This document shows positions 36,173-47,693 of a stretch of DNA of 64,000 nucleotides, piece by piece; within the stretch, counting starts at the first letter, position 1; each line of letters starts with the position of its first letter. Source of the DNA: Dryococelus australis (Eukaryota; Arthropoda; Insecta; Phasmatodea; Phasmatidae); the NCBI GenBank assembly GCA_029891345.1, contig CM057000.1:131862163-131926162 (forward strand), given 5' to 3'. Under the pieces are notes generated by a model. That model had not been told where the DNA came from. It made no database searches and saw only the letters and a list, made by a program, of their open reading frames with translations. The position numbers and the translations under genes were made by a program.

Positions 36173-36243
36173 ATGGAAGACTTGGACGAAAAGTTTTGCT
36201 ATGCGTATAGTTACACCATTGAAACTAAGCTTACTATTAAAAT
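36173..36243 (+). CDS. PIK3C3: PIK3C3 (VPS34) first coding exon
   Basis: ATG at 36173 opens a 71-base coding stretch, M-E-D-L-D then EKFCYAYSYTIETKLTIK, ending in AT before a donor GTAAAT at 36244. It matches the short N-terminus of VPS34 proteins, which has an E-K-F-x-Y-x-Y-S block followed by a hydrophobic strand into the C2 domain. The leftover AT plus the A at 47889 makes Ile, followed by GTLEG, exactly the family's I-G-S/T-L-E-G. The match of motif, phase and donor is strong although the exon is tiny. VPS34 makes phosphatidylinositol 3-phosphate on endosomes and autophagosomes with VPS15 and Beclin-1. Confidence 0.85.
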
Positions 36244-37398
36244 GTAAATAATTTTGACTGCCATGTCATCTTTGAAATAATGTATCATTTTATGCATGTT
36301 GATTGTTTTGATGCATTTGTGCAATTATAGGTACCCCATTTAACTACTAGGTCGTAAGTTGTGTAATTTAAAAATAATAATTTGTAATGACCACGTTTTT
36401 ATCCCTATTGTGACGAAGGGGCTGCTCATAATTTTTAACTAGTAGTGTTAAATTTTTACATACGTATTTTTTTAATGATGCAGTTTGTTGAAAATTGTAG
36501 TGGTAAATCTATTACAGGTATCTTTTTTAACTTGCTGGTATGTTGTTTACCCTATCAAAAAAAAAAAAAAAAAAAAAAAGCTTGGTTTGGGAACAGTATC
36601 AAAACTGCGACAGCTCACCGAATCTTATGGACATAAATTACAATGTAATAGCCTACTTTATCAAATGTACAAGTGCCTCAAGTAAGTACATAAACATGTA
36701 GTATACATACACATATCCTTAGAGACTATGTACCCACTCACCAATTTATATACATCCATATATTTTCAATATTCATTTATGTGAGAGTCATCCATCCAGT
36801 TTTCATGTTGATAAAGATATTATTTTTGTGAATTTAGGTACCTCTTTCTTCAGAGTAATTGCTTACATTCAGTTAGAAATTTTATTGTGCGTTTGTCATT
36901 TGGCAGTATATTGTGTGTACACATCTTATTTTCGTAATGTGACTATTCTTTCAACATGATGTAGGGCATCATTGTTTTACTGAAACGCAAGAGAAAGGGA
37001 ACGAGAAAAATCAGAACAAGCATTGGTTGCATCTCGTGGAATAATAATACGTAAGTCAATAAGTACGGATTATATGTAATGATGCTCCAGATATTTCATT
37101 AACAAGTGAACATAGACAAACGACAAACAGTATACAAAGTTGGCGTAGATACACTACACAAGTTTAGTGAAACTTCATTACTCTATTCATGCGAGAGTCT
37201 TAAGCAATTTACAATATCCAACAACAAGAAATGTGTACAATGAATTGTTATACAATATATTGTTTAATTTAGATATTCATCTATGCTATAAAATGCACAT
37301 TCAATAAAATATTTTTTCAACTGTTTTTTTTAAGGAGTTTTGGGTTAAAGAAGCAAATTTCTTGAAGGTGTGGGTGTAATTTATTGAAAAGTTAGCTA
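36244..37398. other. start of PIK3C3 intron 1
   Basis: AT-rich intron sequence with a run of about 23 A at 36557-36579. No exon or element was recognised before the LINE that begins near 37399. Confidence 0.45.
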
Positions 37399-39890
37399 CT
37401 AAGTTAGTACTTTGCTGGCAGCGTATAGACCACCAGGACAGGGATGGCAGGCAATTGAGATGATCAAGGAGAGGGTCGATAGACTAAAGGACAGGCAGTG
37501 GGTTGTTGTAGCAGGGGATTTGAATATGCCAGGGGTGAAATGGGTAGAGGGTGCAGAAGGAATGGGTAGCATGATGCAGAGAATGGCAGCACAGTTAGTC
37601 AACCGAGATGGAATGAGGAGGGTGTTGGGTCAGTGCTGGATGTGGTGTTGGTCAGACATAGGAATACTGTAGTTGGTGCAATAGTATTGGATGGTATAAG
37701 CGACCATCATATCCCGATTGTGGAAATTGGAATTGGCAGGATGAAGGAAGTGCAAATGGCAGAAAGGTTGGTGTGGCAGTATGGAAGAGGAGTCAAGAAG
37801 GGGGCAGAAATATTCCTGAGAGACAGGTTTAACAAATGGTCAATGGAGGAGGGGGTAGAGGGGTTGTGGAGGGAGTTTAGAAGATTAATGGAGGTTATGT
37901 TGGTGAAATTTGTGCCAATGAAAAGGTTACGGACTGGGGGAGATCCCCTATATTATGGACAGGAGATTTTGAAAATGAAGTGCAGAAAATTACATGCCAA
38001 GTGGAGAAATGAAGGGATGATAAGATCTAAAGAAATGATGAAACAAATGGGTAGGGAGCTTGAAAGGAAGATCAAACAGGCACAGAATGTATTTCTGGGG
38101 AACATGGTGGAAGAAGGAAAAGGCAAGGAATGGAGGAAATTGTTTAGGTATGTTAGGCGGTTAAGGGGAGGAGAGGAAAGGATCCCTCTGCTAACAGGAA
38201 GGGATGGTAGGCATGCGACAAATGACCAAGAAAAATCGGAGATGCTGCAAGGACAGTACTTGTCAGTGTTTGAGGCAAAGGAGGGTTGGAATAGGGGGAC
38301 AAACAGGGTTTGGGGGGTGTTTAGTGAGTTTAAGATGAGGGAGTGGGGGATAGAAAAGGTAATTAGGGGTTTGGAGAGCAGTAAGGCAGGGGGACCAGAT
38401 GGGATAGGAAACGCAGCACTAAAGTTTGGTGGCAAGGAGTTGGCGAAATATTTAGAAGTGCTGTTTAAAAAGTCCTTAGGATAGGGTAAGTTACCACAAG
38501 ATTGGAAGGATGCTATGGTGGTACCTATACACAAGCAGGGAGAGGATAGGTGGAGGCCTGTCAGCTACAGACCGGTGAGTCTCACATCAAGTACAGGAAA
38601 AGTAATGGAGAGGCTGATGGTGCAGTATGTGGTGAGGGTAATAAACAATAGGAATTGGTTGTAGGAGTCCCAGCATGGTTTCAGGAGGGGTTACTCATGT
38701 GAGACACAGCTGGCTGGGTTATTAGAGGATCTGGTGCAGGTAGTTGATGAGGGGAAGCAGGTGGACGCCTGCTTCATAGATTTTGAGAAGGCGTTCAATA
38801 AGGTGCCCCATGGAACATTGATGAGGAACCTAATACCAGACAGGAGGGTAGTGGAATGGATAGGGGACTTTCTCAGGGGGTGAAGGCAGAGGGTGAAAGT
38901 GGGGGAGGCAATATCGGAGGAAGAGGAGGTTACGTCAGGGGTACCACAGGGAAGCGTGCTGTGTCCTTTGTTATTTACCATAATGGTAAATGACGTGGGT
39001 TTGGGGATTAGAGGAAAAATCAGATTGTTTTCAGATGATTGTGTTGTATATGCTGAGGTGGGAGAGGGGAGCGGAAATTTGCAGGCGGACATTGATAAGA
39101 TATGGTTGTGGACCAGAAAAAATAAAATGAAGACAAATGTAAGAAAAACTAAGGTAGTGAGGTTCACAAGGAAGAAGCTGATAAGCAGGGACATGTACAG
39201 ATGGTAGGGACAAGAGATAGAAGAAGCAGCAGAATATAAGTATCTAGGGATTGTACTGCAGGGAGACCTCAGGTGGAAAAAACAGGTAGAGAGGGTGGTA
39301 GCAAAGGGAAGAAGGGCTCTGGGTATGCTGGGAAGGGTGCTGAATGGAGTCAGCTGTGAGGTGAAGGAGAAGGTGTATGGCACAATGGTACGGCCAATGT
39401 TAGAATATGCTGCAGCAGTATGGGACCCGTATGTGGAGGTGGAGGTGCGAGAACTGGAAAAGGTGTAGAGAAAGGCAGCAAGATGGGTGAAGGGTAGGTG
39501 GAGAAGGCAGGGGCAAGAAGGTTAGGAAGAAGGGAACTATAGGCCATCAGTGATGATGAAAGAAATGGGGTGGAGCTCGTTGAAGGGCAGGAGTTAAGTT
39601 GAACGGTTAGTCAGGATGTACAGGATGGTGAATGAAGAGGGAGGATGGGGAGGGCTACACTGCAAGCTAAGTAAGGGGGTGTTTAGAGGAAGAGGAGACA
39701 ACAGTGAGAAGCTTCAGAGGGTGTGGAGGAGAACGGAGCGGGGTAGGCAATCCATGCTTGTGAGGTCTGTGAGGGAGTGGAATGTGTTGAGGGAGGAATT
39801 GGTATCTGTGAGAGGTGTTGGTAAATTCAGGAAGGGAGTGGAGGGGGAGTTGGTTGGGTGAAGGAGAGTTGAGAGAGCTTGCCACCGGGC
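37399..39890 (+). pseudogene. LINE (jockey-superfamily) ORF2, 5' truncated and broken
   Basis: It starts inside the endonuclease with VLAAYRPPGQGW and VVVAGDLNMPGVKWVEG. After a frameshift near 37640 come LDVVLVRHRN and GISDHHIPIVE, with the SDH motif. The frame 37633-38484 runs through AGGPDGIGNAALK. After a stop come LPQDWKDAMVVPIHKQG and YRPVSLTSSTGKVMERLM. FIDFEKAFNKVPHGTL, VTSGVPQGSVLCPLLF and LFSDDCVVYAEV (catalytic FSDD) follow (38893-39207). NKMKTNVRKTKVV and EYKYLGIVLQGDLRW are the thumb, and RKAARWVKGR and REWNVLREELVSVRG the C-terminus. At least five stops or shifts occur. The coding strand is strikingly rich in A and G. A TA-rich tail follows. It lies in PIK3C3 intron 1, same orientation as the gene. 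Confidence 0.9.
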
Positions 39891-39920
39891 GGTAGCATAA
39901 TTGCGAGTGTGTGTGTCTCT

Positions 39921-39930
39921 ATATATATAT

Positions 39931-40023
<93 letters not shown>

Positions 40024-40105
40024 AAGAGCTGTACTAATTTTAAGTTGACTGAATCCATGTATAACATTGCAGCTCTGTGTGTGTGTGTGTCTATATATAT
40101 ATAAT
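39921..40105. repeat. (TA)n and (TG)n microsatellites at the LINE 3' end
   Basis: Two TA blocks separated by one TTC-type and one TT break are followed by short GA and TG runs and another TA block. They begin about 30 bases past the end of LINE coding sequence, so they may have grown from the LINE tail. Confidence 0.9.
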
Positions 40106-41395
40106 TATTATATTCTGGAAGTATTTCAATTGTCTATATTTCAGTCAAGGATAGTAATTCATGTAATATTTGAAAGGTCGTGGCAATGACAACTTGTTTG
40201 TATTTCTTATTTTCATTTTTCCAAATTTGTTATTTTTCTTTCCTCATTTCATCAGTTGTAACAGACGTCATAGGACGATAGCGCATCTTTTTCTTTTCAC
40301 TTGGTTAGTAAACTAAAAACATTGCCACCGCAAGGCATTACATGGTGAAATGAGGAAAATAACAGAGGGCACCTTTAGTTGACGTGACCGACTGCTTGAA
40401 AACAATATGTTTTCAATGAAGAAACTTTCTACTAATATATAAGGGAGCGCAACCTTTCTTGGGTATCACAACAGTTCGTCGCAGCTCAATCTTTGTCAGT
40501 TGGACAGCCTGCAGCGTGTGATCACGTGACTCGCACCGACCAGCGCCCGCAACATTAACCTTCTTTTGTATTTTGGACATTTCAATTCAAATATGTATTA
40601 AATTTATTTTATGTTGGTGCGAGGAGTCAATAGGGCACCGGGAGAGAAAAGTAACGATTCTCTCTCGTCTTCGTAACACTTGAAGTCAGAAGTTGTGTTT
40701 TATGAAGACTGACATCCTGTCATGGTTTATTTGTCAGCTGCGAGTGTTGATTGTTTGTTTTGCCGAGACGACAATAAATCTCCAGTAAACATTTAACTTA
40801 TTTATTGGCAATCCTGGTATCAACCAACTTTCATCATTATTATGTATGTAGTCAGTCTCCAACTCACGCTGAGCTAGTTCGTTGGTGTTTACTGAGAACT
40901 ACAAAGCGAGAAAAGGACAGAAACCTTTTACAAAGTACTGAAAACGTGTACTTGCATGCAAATGTTAATATCTCTGAGTTCTTAGAAAGAGGTCTACATG
41001 AGTCCGACTTCTTTTGCCATTGATTATTCTTACAGCTCTCTTTTGCATGTGAAACACTTTGTTTTTGTGTGATTATGCTTGTCACCTGTATTGAGTTGGT
41101 TTTTTTTTTGTATTGTGTGATGTATTTGTTATAAATGTCAACATTGGTTTCACTTGTATGGGTGGTTTTATTTAGTAGATGTTGAACAAATGTTGCTGGC
41201 GACATCCTAATCCTAATGTGTAATAGCAGGATTTGAACTGTAGTGTACATTTTTATATGAGGGTTAAGAAACTGATGTCTGTGGGATGCTAGAAAAGGCG
41301 TAAAAATGATTTTGGGGGGGGGGGGGGGAGGTCTAGGATGTGAGTATACGCAGTTGGTGCCTGGTGCCATCAAGGTGACGTCAATTTAGTCATGT
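40106..41395. other. PIK3C3 intron 1, unassigned
   Basis: No exon or family was recognised. A minus-strand frame at 40864-41373 is open for 169 codons and might be a decayed LINE tail, but it has no motif that I trust. A G-run sits at about 41312-41328. A slightly CpG-richer patch occurs at 40490-40560. Confidence 0.35.
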
Positions 41396-41399
41396 AATC

Positions 41400-42380
41400 T
41401 CTTAACCTCAGGGTTGTGGGCCTTATGCCCGGACCAATCTCCTCGCCGAAGAAGCCAATGACTTCTGCCCCGTTGATTACTGCTCTAGATGAATGATGCC
41501 GTTTATTAAACGGTAGCCAGTCGGTCGTCTACGTACCATTGTTGATCTTGGCAGGAAAGTTGCCTAGACATTGAACACACTTGTACATGGATTGTTAGGG
41601 CCAACCACATGCCCATAAAGTTCGGAACAATGCTTACTGACACTTGCAAAAGAATAAAGCTGAATTGAGCCAGTATTATGAGGGCCTGCCCTCTGACACG
41701 CATAGAGAGATTGAAAATAAATACAGTGCCACTCAGTTCACAGACATATTTATTCCGATGAATTTACACATCTCTCTCTAGGAGAGCACTTGACATTACA
41801 CTTGCTGGCTTCAACCGGCCACTACGGTGAAACTGTTAAAAAAATGTCTTACAACCTACAATGCATTACTGTGAAAGCTGAAGTTTCCTGGGTCGATGCA
41901 AGTCCCACGGGAATAGGAGGTGGCTTACCGGGTGGTGAAAGATAAAAGAAGGTTCCAAGTTGCATTACAGTCTATTGTAGAGAATGGCCATATAAAAAAG
42001 TTGAAGATTGCTCGGTGCGTGCTAGAAACGCCGGAGCTCACGGTACGCTCTCCACCTCAGTCATATGCTACTTGCTTACTAAACTCTTTGTCTGGCGCGC
42101 AGACTCGCCTCGGCTTGCCCACGCACCAAAACGACACTACTTTCTGCTACAACTTGCATCTCTCTTACTTTACATCATGCCATAAAATGAATATGTATAT
42201 TAAAATTAACAAAATAAACCCTGTAATACAAAATACGTATGAATGAAATGGACAAAACGCTAGATACATGATGAGAAAGATAACAGGTTAACACTGCACC
42301 ATAAACAAAAGGAAACAAAACAATCAATAAATCTTTTAATACATATGACAAACACTGTTCAACTTTGGCCCTGGACTCGC
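41400..42380 (-). mobile_element. LTR-like remnant, family B copy 2
   Basis: On the minus strand, GAATAAATATG, GTGAACTGAGTGG, GTATTTATTTTCAATC and GCGTGTCAGAGGGCAGGCCC (about 41685-41755) match the piece at 26045-26105 in order. A separate perfect stem CCGTTTA/TAAACGG with one base between lies at about 41500-41514. No pol genes are visible. The borders are set only where intron-like sequence resumes. Confidence 0.4.
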
Positions 42381-42519
42381 AAGTTCAGTTATTACTGGGT
42401 CTCGTTTGTGTCCTTCCACCTCAACGTGTCCTGGTTGTCATGGCAACCACCGGCTGCTCTGCGCCGGCGTGCCCTTGCACTTGCGCTGCGCTGATTGCTC
42501 CTGCGATCAAGCACACGCC

Positions 42520-42729
42520 CTACCCGTTGGTATAGGGCATAGCTCTGTCCGGCCATGGCAGCAACGCCCCCACAGCAAACTGTCTTTGGGATGGGAGCAC
42601 GTGGCACATGTCAAAACCAAGCAGTGCACGTATTACTTTATTTTGGAGTGCATTTAGTTTCTTAAACAGTTCTTGACTACAGTACCACTGATTATAGTTT
42701 AGACATTCCGGAACCAAAATTAGTAACAT
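42520..42729 (-). pseudogene. LINE C-terminal fragment
   Basis: The minus-strand text LVPECLNYNQWYCSQELF and KKLNALQNKVIRALLG fits the region after the thumb in jockey-type ORF2, where two helices precede R-x-L-L-G or R-I-I-x-G. It is short and ends at the LTR-like block to the left. Confidence 0.5.
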
Positions 42730-43018
42730 AATATTTTTAGGTTAATTCTCCAAATGTAAATTTGTTGTTTTTTCTAAGAGTCTGGATATATTGTACTTGA
42801 CAATTTCTTTCAAATTGGCTTGTGTGTTCATTCAAATGGAATTTTTTATACTCTTCACCTTCCCAAATTTGGTCAAATGGTATAATTTAGACAGTGCAGT
42901 AATTGCAACGGCACATTATTTTGGCCTTCATGAAAATATCAGTAAAGTATAATTTATAATGCCTCTCATTGAATACTAATTTCAGTTAGCCCACAGACTT
43001 TTGTTCTATGCAGAAGGA
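42730..43018. other. PIK3C3 intron 1, nothing recognised
   Basis: AT-rich sequence between the LINE fragment and the nested inverted-repeat elements. No frame or repeat is seen. Confidence 0.4.
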
Positions 43019-43021
43019 TAA

Positions 43022-43963
43022 AGCCTAGTACACATGGGCATATTTCTTGTACAAGAAAGTGAGCACATTCTTCTACACACCGACTTGTATCGTGTGGATG
43101 GCCGCCAAGTATGCTAGTTACTAGCATACAAGAGCTTGTATACTAGCTAGTGCCATATAGAGATAGATGGCAATAAGCAGATATGTTAATGTTTTTAATA
43201 CCATCAAATGTTTAATAGTCCCACTATCGTAAATATTTCTGTGTGTGAATTAAAAGAAATAGAAGTTTGTCTTTTCTCTGCGAGTGATTGTAGATATTCT
43301 ACGTGTGTATATATTTAGTGCTTGAAATATGTCTGATTGGACTAAATCTTTTATTCTTTATTATGGCATACGCCAGTGTGGTCCAACTATTTTTGTCGCA
43401 GGCCAGAAATTTATTAAGATACACCGCGGGCCAGCATAATAGTTCAAGAGTTAATCATATTAGTATTATTAGAATTGTACCTACAAATATCTAATTTCTA
43501 CACTTTTAAAAATATTAACTTGCATCAAAATTTCAACATCAACGAACGATTTTAAACGTTTTACATTACTCTGTCTTCTATATCAGCATTTAGTAAAAAA
43601 ATATCAACATTTCAAAGTTAACAAACCATTTAAATACGAAATTTCCTTTCTGTTCAGTAGCTAATACTATCCCGGGCCAAAAAAAATTGCCCCGCGGGCT
43701 GCATTTGGCCCGCGGGTCGCCAGTTGGACCACACGGGCATATGCTATTGATAATGCACAAATTACCCCCACAACCCTAAAAACTTTTTCCAAATCATACA
43801 TTGTTGACTTCAACCATCCACTTTCTTGCTTACTGGCTAGTGTTGTGTGTATGGATCACACAATTCCGTGCAAACTAGCTAGTATACACTTTTAGTGTCC
43901 ACTTCCTTGTTCCCATTTATTTTCAGTTTCTTGTACAAGAAAGATGCCCGTGTGTACTAGGCT
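43022..43963. mobile_element. miniature inverted-repeat element with TAA flanks, carrying a nested insertion
   Basis: The left end AGCCTAGTACACATGGGCAT is matched by the inverted right end AGCCTAGTACACACGGGCAT, and both continue into TTTCTTGTACAAGAAA. A second inverted block, GTATACTAGCTAGT, lies further in on both sides. TAA borders each end (43019-43021 and 43964-43966), which suits a PIF/Harbinger-like element. Without the insertion at 43374-43736 it would be about 570 bases and nearly all palindrome. GTATGCTAG/CTAGCATAC is a further perfect hairpin near 43109-43129. Confidence 0.75.
43374..43736. mobile_element. hAT-type miniature element nested in another
   Basis: The ends CAGTGTGGTCCAACT and, inverted, CCGTGTGGTCCAACT are bordered by GCATACGC (43366-43373) and GCATATGC (43737-43744), an 8-base duplication with one mismatch. 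GGGCTGCATTTGGCCCGCGG near the right end, with the GCGGGCC phrase on the left, is a common form for this class of miniature hAT. There is no coding sequence. Confidence 0.85.
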
Positions 43964-43966
43964 TAA

Positions 43967-44431
43967 GAATTCTGGGTAGTCTGATTTTCCCCATGTTCAG
44001 AATTGTCCCATTTTCCTTACAAGCAACAGCAACCTCCATAAAGCAAATAAATGTGATTGACAGCCTGCTCACCAGAATGTCATTAGGCTACAAGATTCAT
44101 AATGAATCAATGTGTGGCACTCTGTGCTTGCGTTGTATGCACTTTGGGAAGCAGATTTGTCTAATAATTTACCTGGTGCTAGTTGTTTGGTAAGATTTCG
44201 TGAGGTAGCCATGTAAAAGTGTGGTTATAGTAAACAATATTTCCTGTCTATAGTCTAGAACACTTGTGAATGGAGGTCCTGAAAATACCATCCCAGATCA
44301 GTAGTGTCTCTTACTACCATTTTTATTTCATTATTTTGATCACTTTGTCACAAATGCCCTTTTGAGACTTGAACTCTTAGTGTGATAAAAATGTTAACTT
44401 GCTCAGGAACCCAGTGTGTGAAATGACAACT
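43967..44431. other. PIK3C3 intron 1, nothing recognised
   Basis: AT-rich spacer between the nested elements and the foldback element. No gene is seen. Confidence 0.4.
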
Positions 44432-46209
44432 ACACTTAACGTAGAGTATACTAACCTTTGAAAAAAAAAAAAAACAGACACCTAATAACCTTTGAAAAAA
44501 ATTGTGCATAATCAATGTAGTAAAAATTAAGTATGCATACTCAGCTTAATTATATATTTTAATTTTGCACACTTGTGCCAAGATTTTACGTTACTCTTCC
44601 ACAAGTACACTTAAATACCCAGTGTTGAAAAAAAATTACCAGGATCAAAATTATAAAATCTTGAGTATGCATACTTCATGAAGTACACTTAAACACCAAG
44701 TGTATACAAACCTTTAAAAAAAATACAATCAAGGTAATAAAATCTGAGTATGAATACTCCCGTTAATTTTTATTTTTTTTTTAAATATTTGGGGTACTTG
44801 TGCAAATCCTTTCTGTTATGCATTAAACACTTTGTATTAAGGACCATTAGATTCACTGCAAAGAAGATTGATTTTGGGTCAGTAGTTCCCCAGACTTGGA
44901 GTGGTGTGGAAATTCTGTAACTCTTGATAGAAAAATATATTTTTCCCTAAAAATTCGAAATTGTACTATATACTTGAATAAAGAAATTTTGTTACATACT
45001 GGATGCACTTTGCAGGTGAACATCGGATTCAGTGCTGCTGCATTTGTTTTTCAAACAGTAGAGCTCCACTCTGAATCATTTTTTGAAAGGCCGAGTACCC
45101 TGTACAAATTTAATTTATCCTTTTAATTTTTTTGCAAACTATGCTAAGATTTTCTGTTATGCATTAAACCCTTAGTATTAAAAACCATTATATTCAAGGA
45201 GGCGTTTGGGCTGAGATAGTAGTTCCCCGAACTTGGAGTGGTGTGGAAGTTCAGTATTATTTGACAGAAAGAAATTCCAAAATTTGAGGCACGTCTCAAA
45301 ATTTGTTCTTCTAAGTCATTCGTAGGCCTATAATTAATCTCTTAAGGGATATAGTGCTATATAAATATAATTATGATGTAGACACTTAAAATTATTATGC
45401 ATATATAGCTGCTTTTTGGTAGGTCTTCCAATATTACAAAATAAAAATTCCAAAATTTGAGGCATGCCTCGAAATTTGTGCTTCTAAGTCATTCTTAACC
45501 CTATGATTAATCTTGTATGGGATATACCGCTATGAAAATAACTATAATGTGGACACTTTAATTATAATCTGAATATAGCTGCTATATTGGTAGGTCATTC
45601 CATTTTCCAAAAATATTCCAAAAATTGAGGTGCACCTCAAAATTTGCTGTAAGTCATTCTTAGGCCTACAATTAATCTCTCTCAGGACGTAGCGCTATGA
45701 AAATATTTAAACTATGATGGACACTTTAATTTTAATGAGTACATAACAGCTATATAGGTAGGTCTTTCCATTTTCGAAAAAAAAAAAATCAGTAAGTTGA
45801 GGCACGCAGGGTTATTGTTGTTTCAAAAGCACATATGTGATTATTGTTCCAAGCGCTCGGGTGCATGTCGTACGGGAGGCGGAATAGAGCCGGTGGATAG
45901 AGCTTACTTCAGTCCAGTCCTGATATGCCTCCAAAGAGCATTCAGTATGTAACAAAATTTCTTTTTTCAAGTATGCAGTAAAATTTCAAATTTTCAAGGA
46001 AAAAATATTTTTATGTTAAGTGTTACCGAACATCTGCACTACTCCAACACCTTCACACTGAATCTAATGGTCCTTAATATAAAGGGTTTAATGCATAACA
46101 GAAAGCATTTGCACAAGTATCCCAAATGAAAAAAAATTAAGGGGAGTATTTTACATTAATTGTATATATTTTTTAAAGGTTTGGTATACACTTGGTTTTT
46201 AAGCGTACA
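44432..46209. mobile_element. foldback-type element with long arms and tandem repeats
   Basis: The left arm (44685-45000) and right arm (45943-46209) are inverted copies. CACTTAAACACCAAGTGTAT, TTATGCATTAAACACTTTGT, AGACTTGGAGTGGTGTGG and GTTACATACT in the left arm all appear complemented in the right. Left of the arm, two more partial copies of its outer part start near 44432 and 44610. Inside, a direct copy of the inner arm lies at about 45133-45260. Then about 3.5 tandem units of roughly 170 bases start at about 45272, 45445, 45612 and 45787, each opening with ATTCCAAAA and a palindrome around TTGAGG. No transposase is seen. Confidence 0.75.
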
Positions 46210-46269
46210 TTAAAAAAAATAATAATGCATCAAAGTGTACAAATGACCACATTTGTAACATTTACTTTT

Positions 46270-46425
46270 CTGATAATTCCACAGTTTCACCTGACTGTAG
46301 CATGAACAAAATTGAGGCCCATGGAAATGTTAATTTTACATAAGGTGGAGGAATACACAGTGCATACAAGTAGATCTTGAGCATGGTTTTCAAAAGTGGT
46401 CATTTTACTGTGAATAGCCTGTACC
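46270..46425 (+). repeat. unclassified interspersed repeat, also at 15.8 kb
   Basis: It matches 15757-15910 in the same orientation (shared AATGTTAATTTTACA, TACAAGTAGATCTT, TTTTACTGTGAATAG). A 229-codon frame on the minus strand (46287-46976) runs through it and is therefore probably not a gene. Confidence 0.6.
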
Positions 46426-46993
46426 CATTTAGTACTACAGTTTCCAGGGTAGTCAATCAAACTTGATACAAAACTGACATGGATTTCCTGGTAAATGTAA
46501 GTTGTTGTAACAGGTATCCAGAAGTAAATTATAGTGTAAATAGAGTATTTATGGGTGAATATGGTATTTTCCCTGGGGGGGGTTTGTATAGGCACACATC
46601 CTAAGAAAAGTGATAGTGAGGTGGGCATGGTTATTAAATAAATCACATAGGTGCATTGTTTAATTTGCCATATGAAGTGCAATAGTTGACTGCTATGAAT
46701 ATTAGGGAAATTATGGGTTAAAGTTGTAAATTGGGGAAGTACCACCTCAAAAAATGCCAAATGACATAAAAAAAATCTGAAGTGGGCCCTTAAATAACTA
46801 AAAGAAAGTGAATTCATATAAATCTTTACCACTATGCTTCCCGGAGAGTGTGAGCAATAGAGAATGTCTAATATGCTTGATATGGTAGCTGATGCACGGT
46901 GAGCAGCATTGGTCTGCCTCGTGAGCAGGGCAGTGAGGGCCACGTCGTAGCTCATACAGGTGTTGCACAAAATCATGTGTGGGTACCCACGAC

Positions 46994-47693
46994 TAGAGAT
47001 GCGAGTATTCCGCGACAGCGGAATTTACAGCGGAATTACAAGAGTTCCGCATAATCGCAGAATGATCGCAAAATCACGCATCGTCACAAATATATATATA
47101 AAAAAAAATGACTTGGCTCCAAACGCTCCCACTACTAAGAACTTATGAAATATTCACGTATTGTAACAATGTACTTCGGGTATGGGTGTTGGTTAGTATA
47201 TAAGCAGGTTCCGGGTATTGTTTTATTCACTTAGCTCCGTGTTATCAGAGAAGACACATCACAGTGTTGTGGAGGTGTTCGCGTCTGTGCTATTACCCTA
47301 GAAAGGTATACCGGAATATTTTGCCATTTTCAAAGGATGTATATAAAGAAAACAGGTCTTGGACTGTTAAAATTATTGATGTAGGAGAAAGTTTTATTTT
47401 GTTATTTTTGTATCTTTTGGTCTTCAAGGAGTTACTGCTAAGGCAGGTAGTGGTTTGTTGGAAATGTGTTTCTTCAGAAAGCCATAGCATGAAAAGGATC
47501 CTGCTCCTAAGGGAATTGGTGATATTGACACCCGCGACATATGTTGGAAAACTTTTCCAGTTCATGAAGGGAAGATGGCCAGTACTGCTGTCATTACATT
47601 TCCTATCACAGAATTTTGTGTTTTCTATCGCAGAATTTGTAATTCCCTGTCACAGAATTTAGGTATTTGGTGTGCAGAAAACTCCTATCCCTA
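46994..47693. mobile_element. hAT-type miniature element just before PIK3C3 exon 2
   Basis: The left end TAGAGATGCGAGTATTC and the inverted right end TAGGGATAGGAGTTTTC agree at 13 of 17 positions. The flanks CCCACGAC (46986-46993) and CCCATGAC (47694-47701) form an 8-base target duplication with one mismatch. GCGGAATT and CGCAGAATT phrases lie near both ends. No transposase is seen. It ends only about 195 bases before exon 2. Confidence 0.75.

Noticed and set aside
37953..39383. Long minus-strand frames of 193 and 230 codons
   Set aside because: They are the complementary strand of the purine-rich LINE, which stays open because pyrimidine-rich codons contain few stops.
39714..40067. Minus-strand frame with Ile-Tyr repeats
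   Set aside because: It is a reading of the TA microsatellite and the wrong strand of a LINE.
40864..41373. 169-codon minus-strand frame as a gene
   Set aside because: It has low-complexity Asn, Thr and Ser content and no motif, and part overlaps a G-run. It may be LINE debris at best.
46287..46976. 229-codon minus-strand open frame
   Set aside because: Part of it is an interspersed repeat also present at 15.8 kb, it has no domain, and it runs through AT-rich text. Chance opening is more likely.
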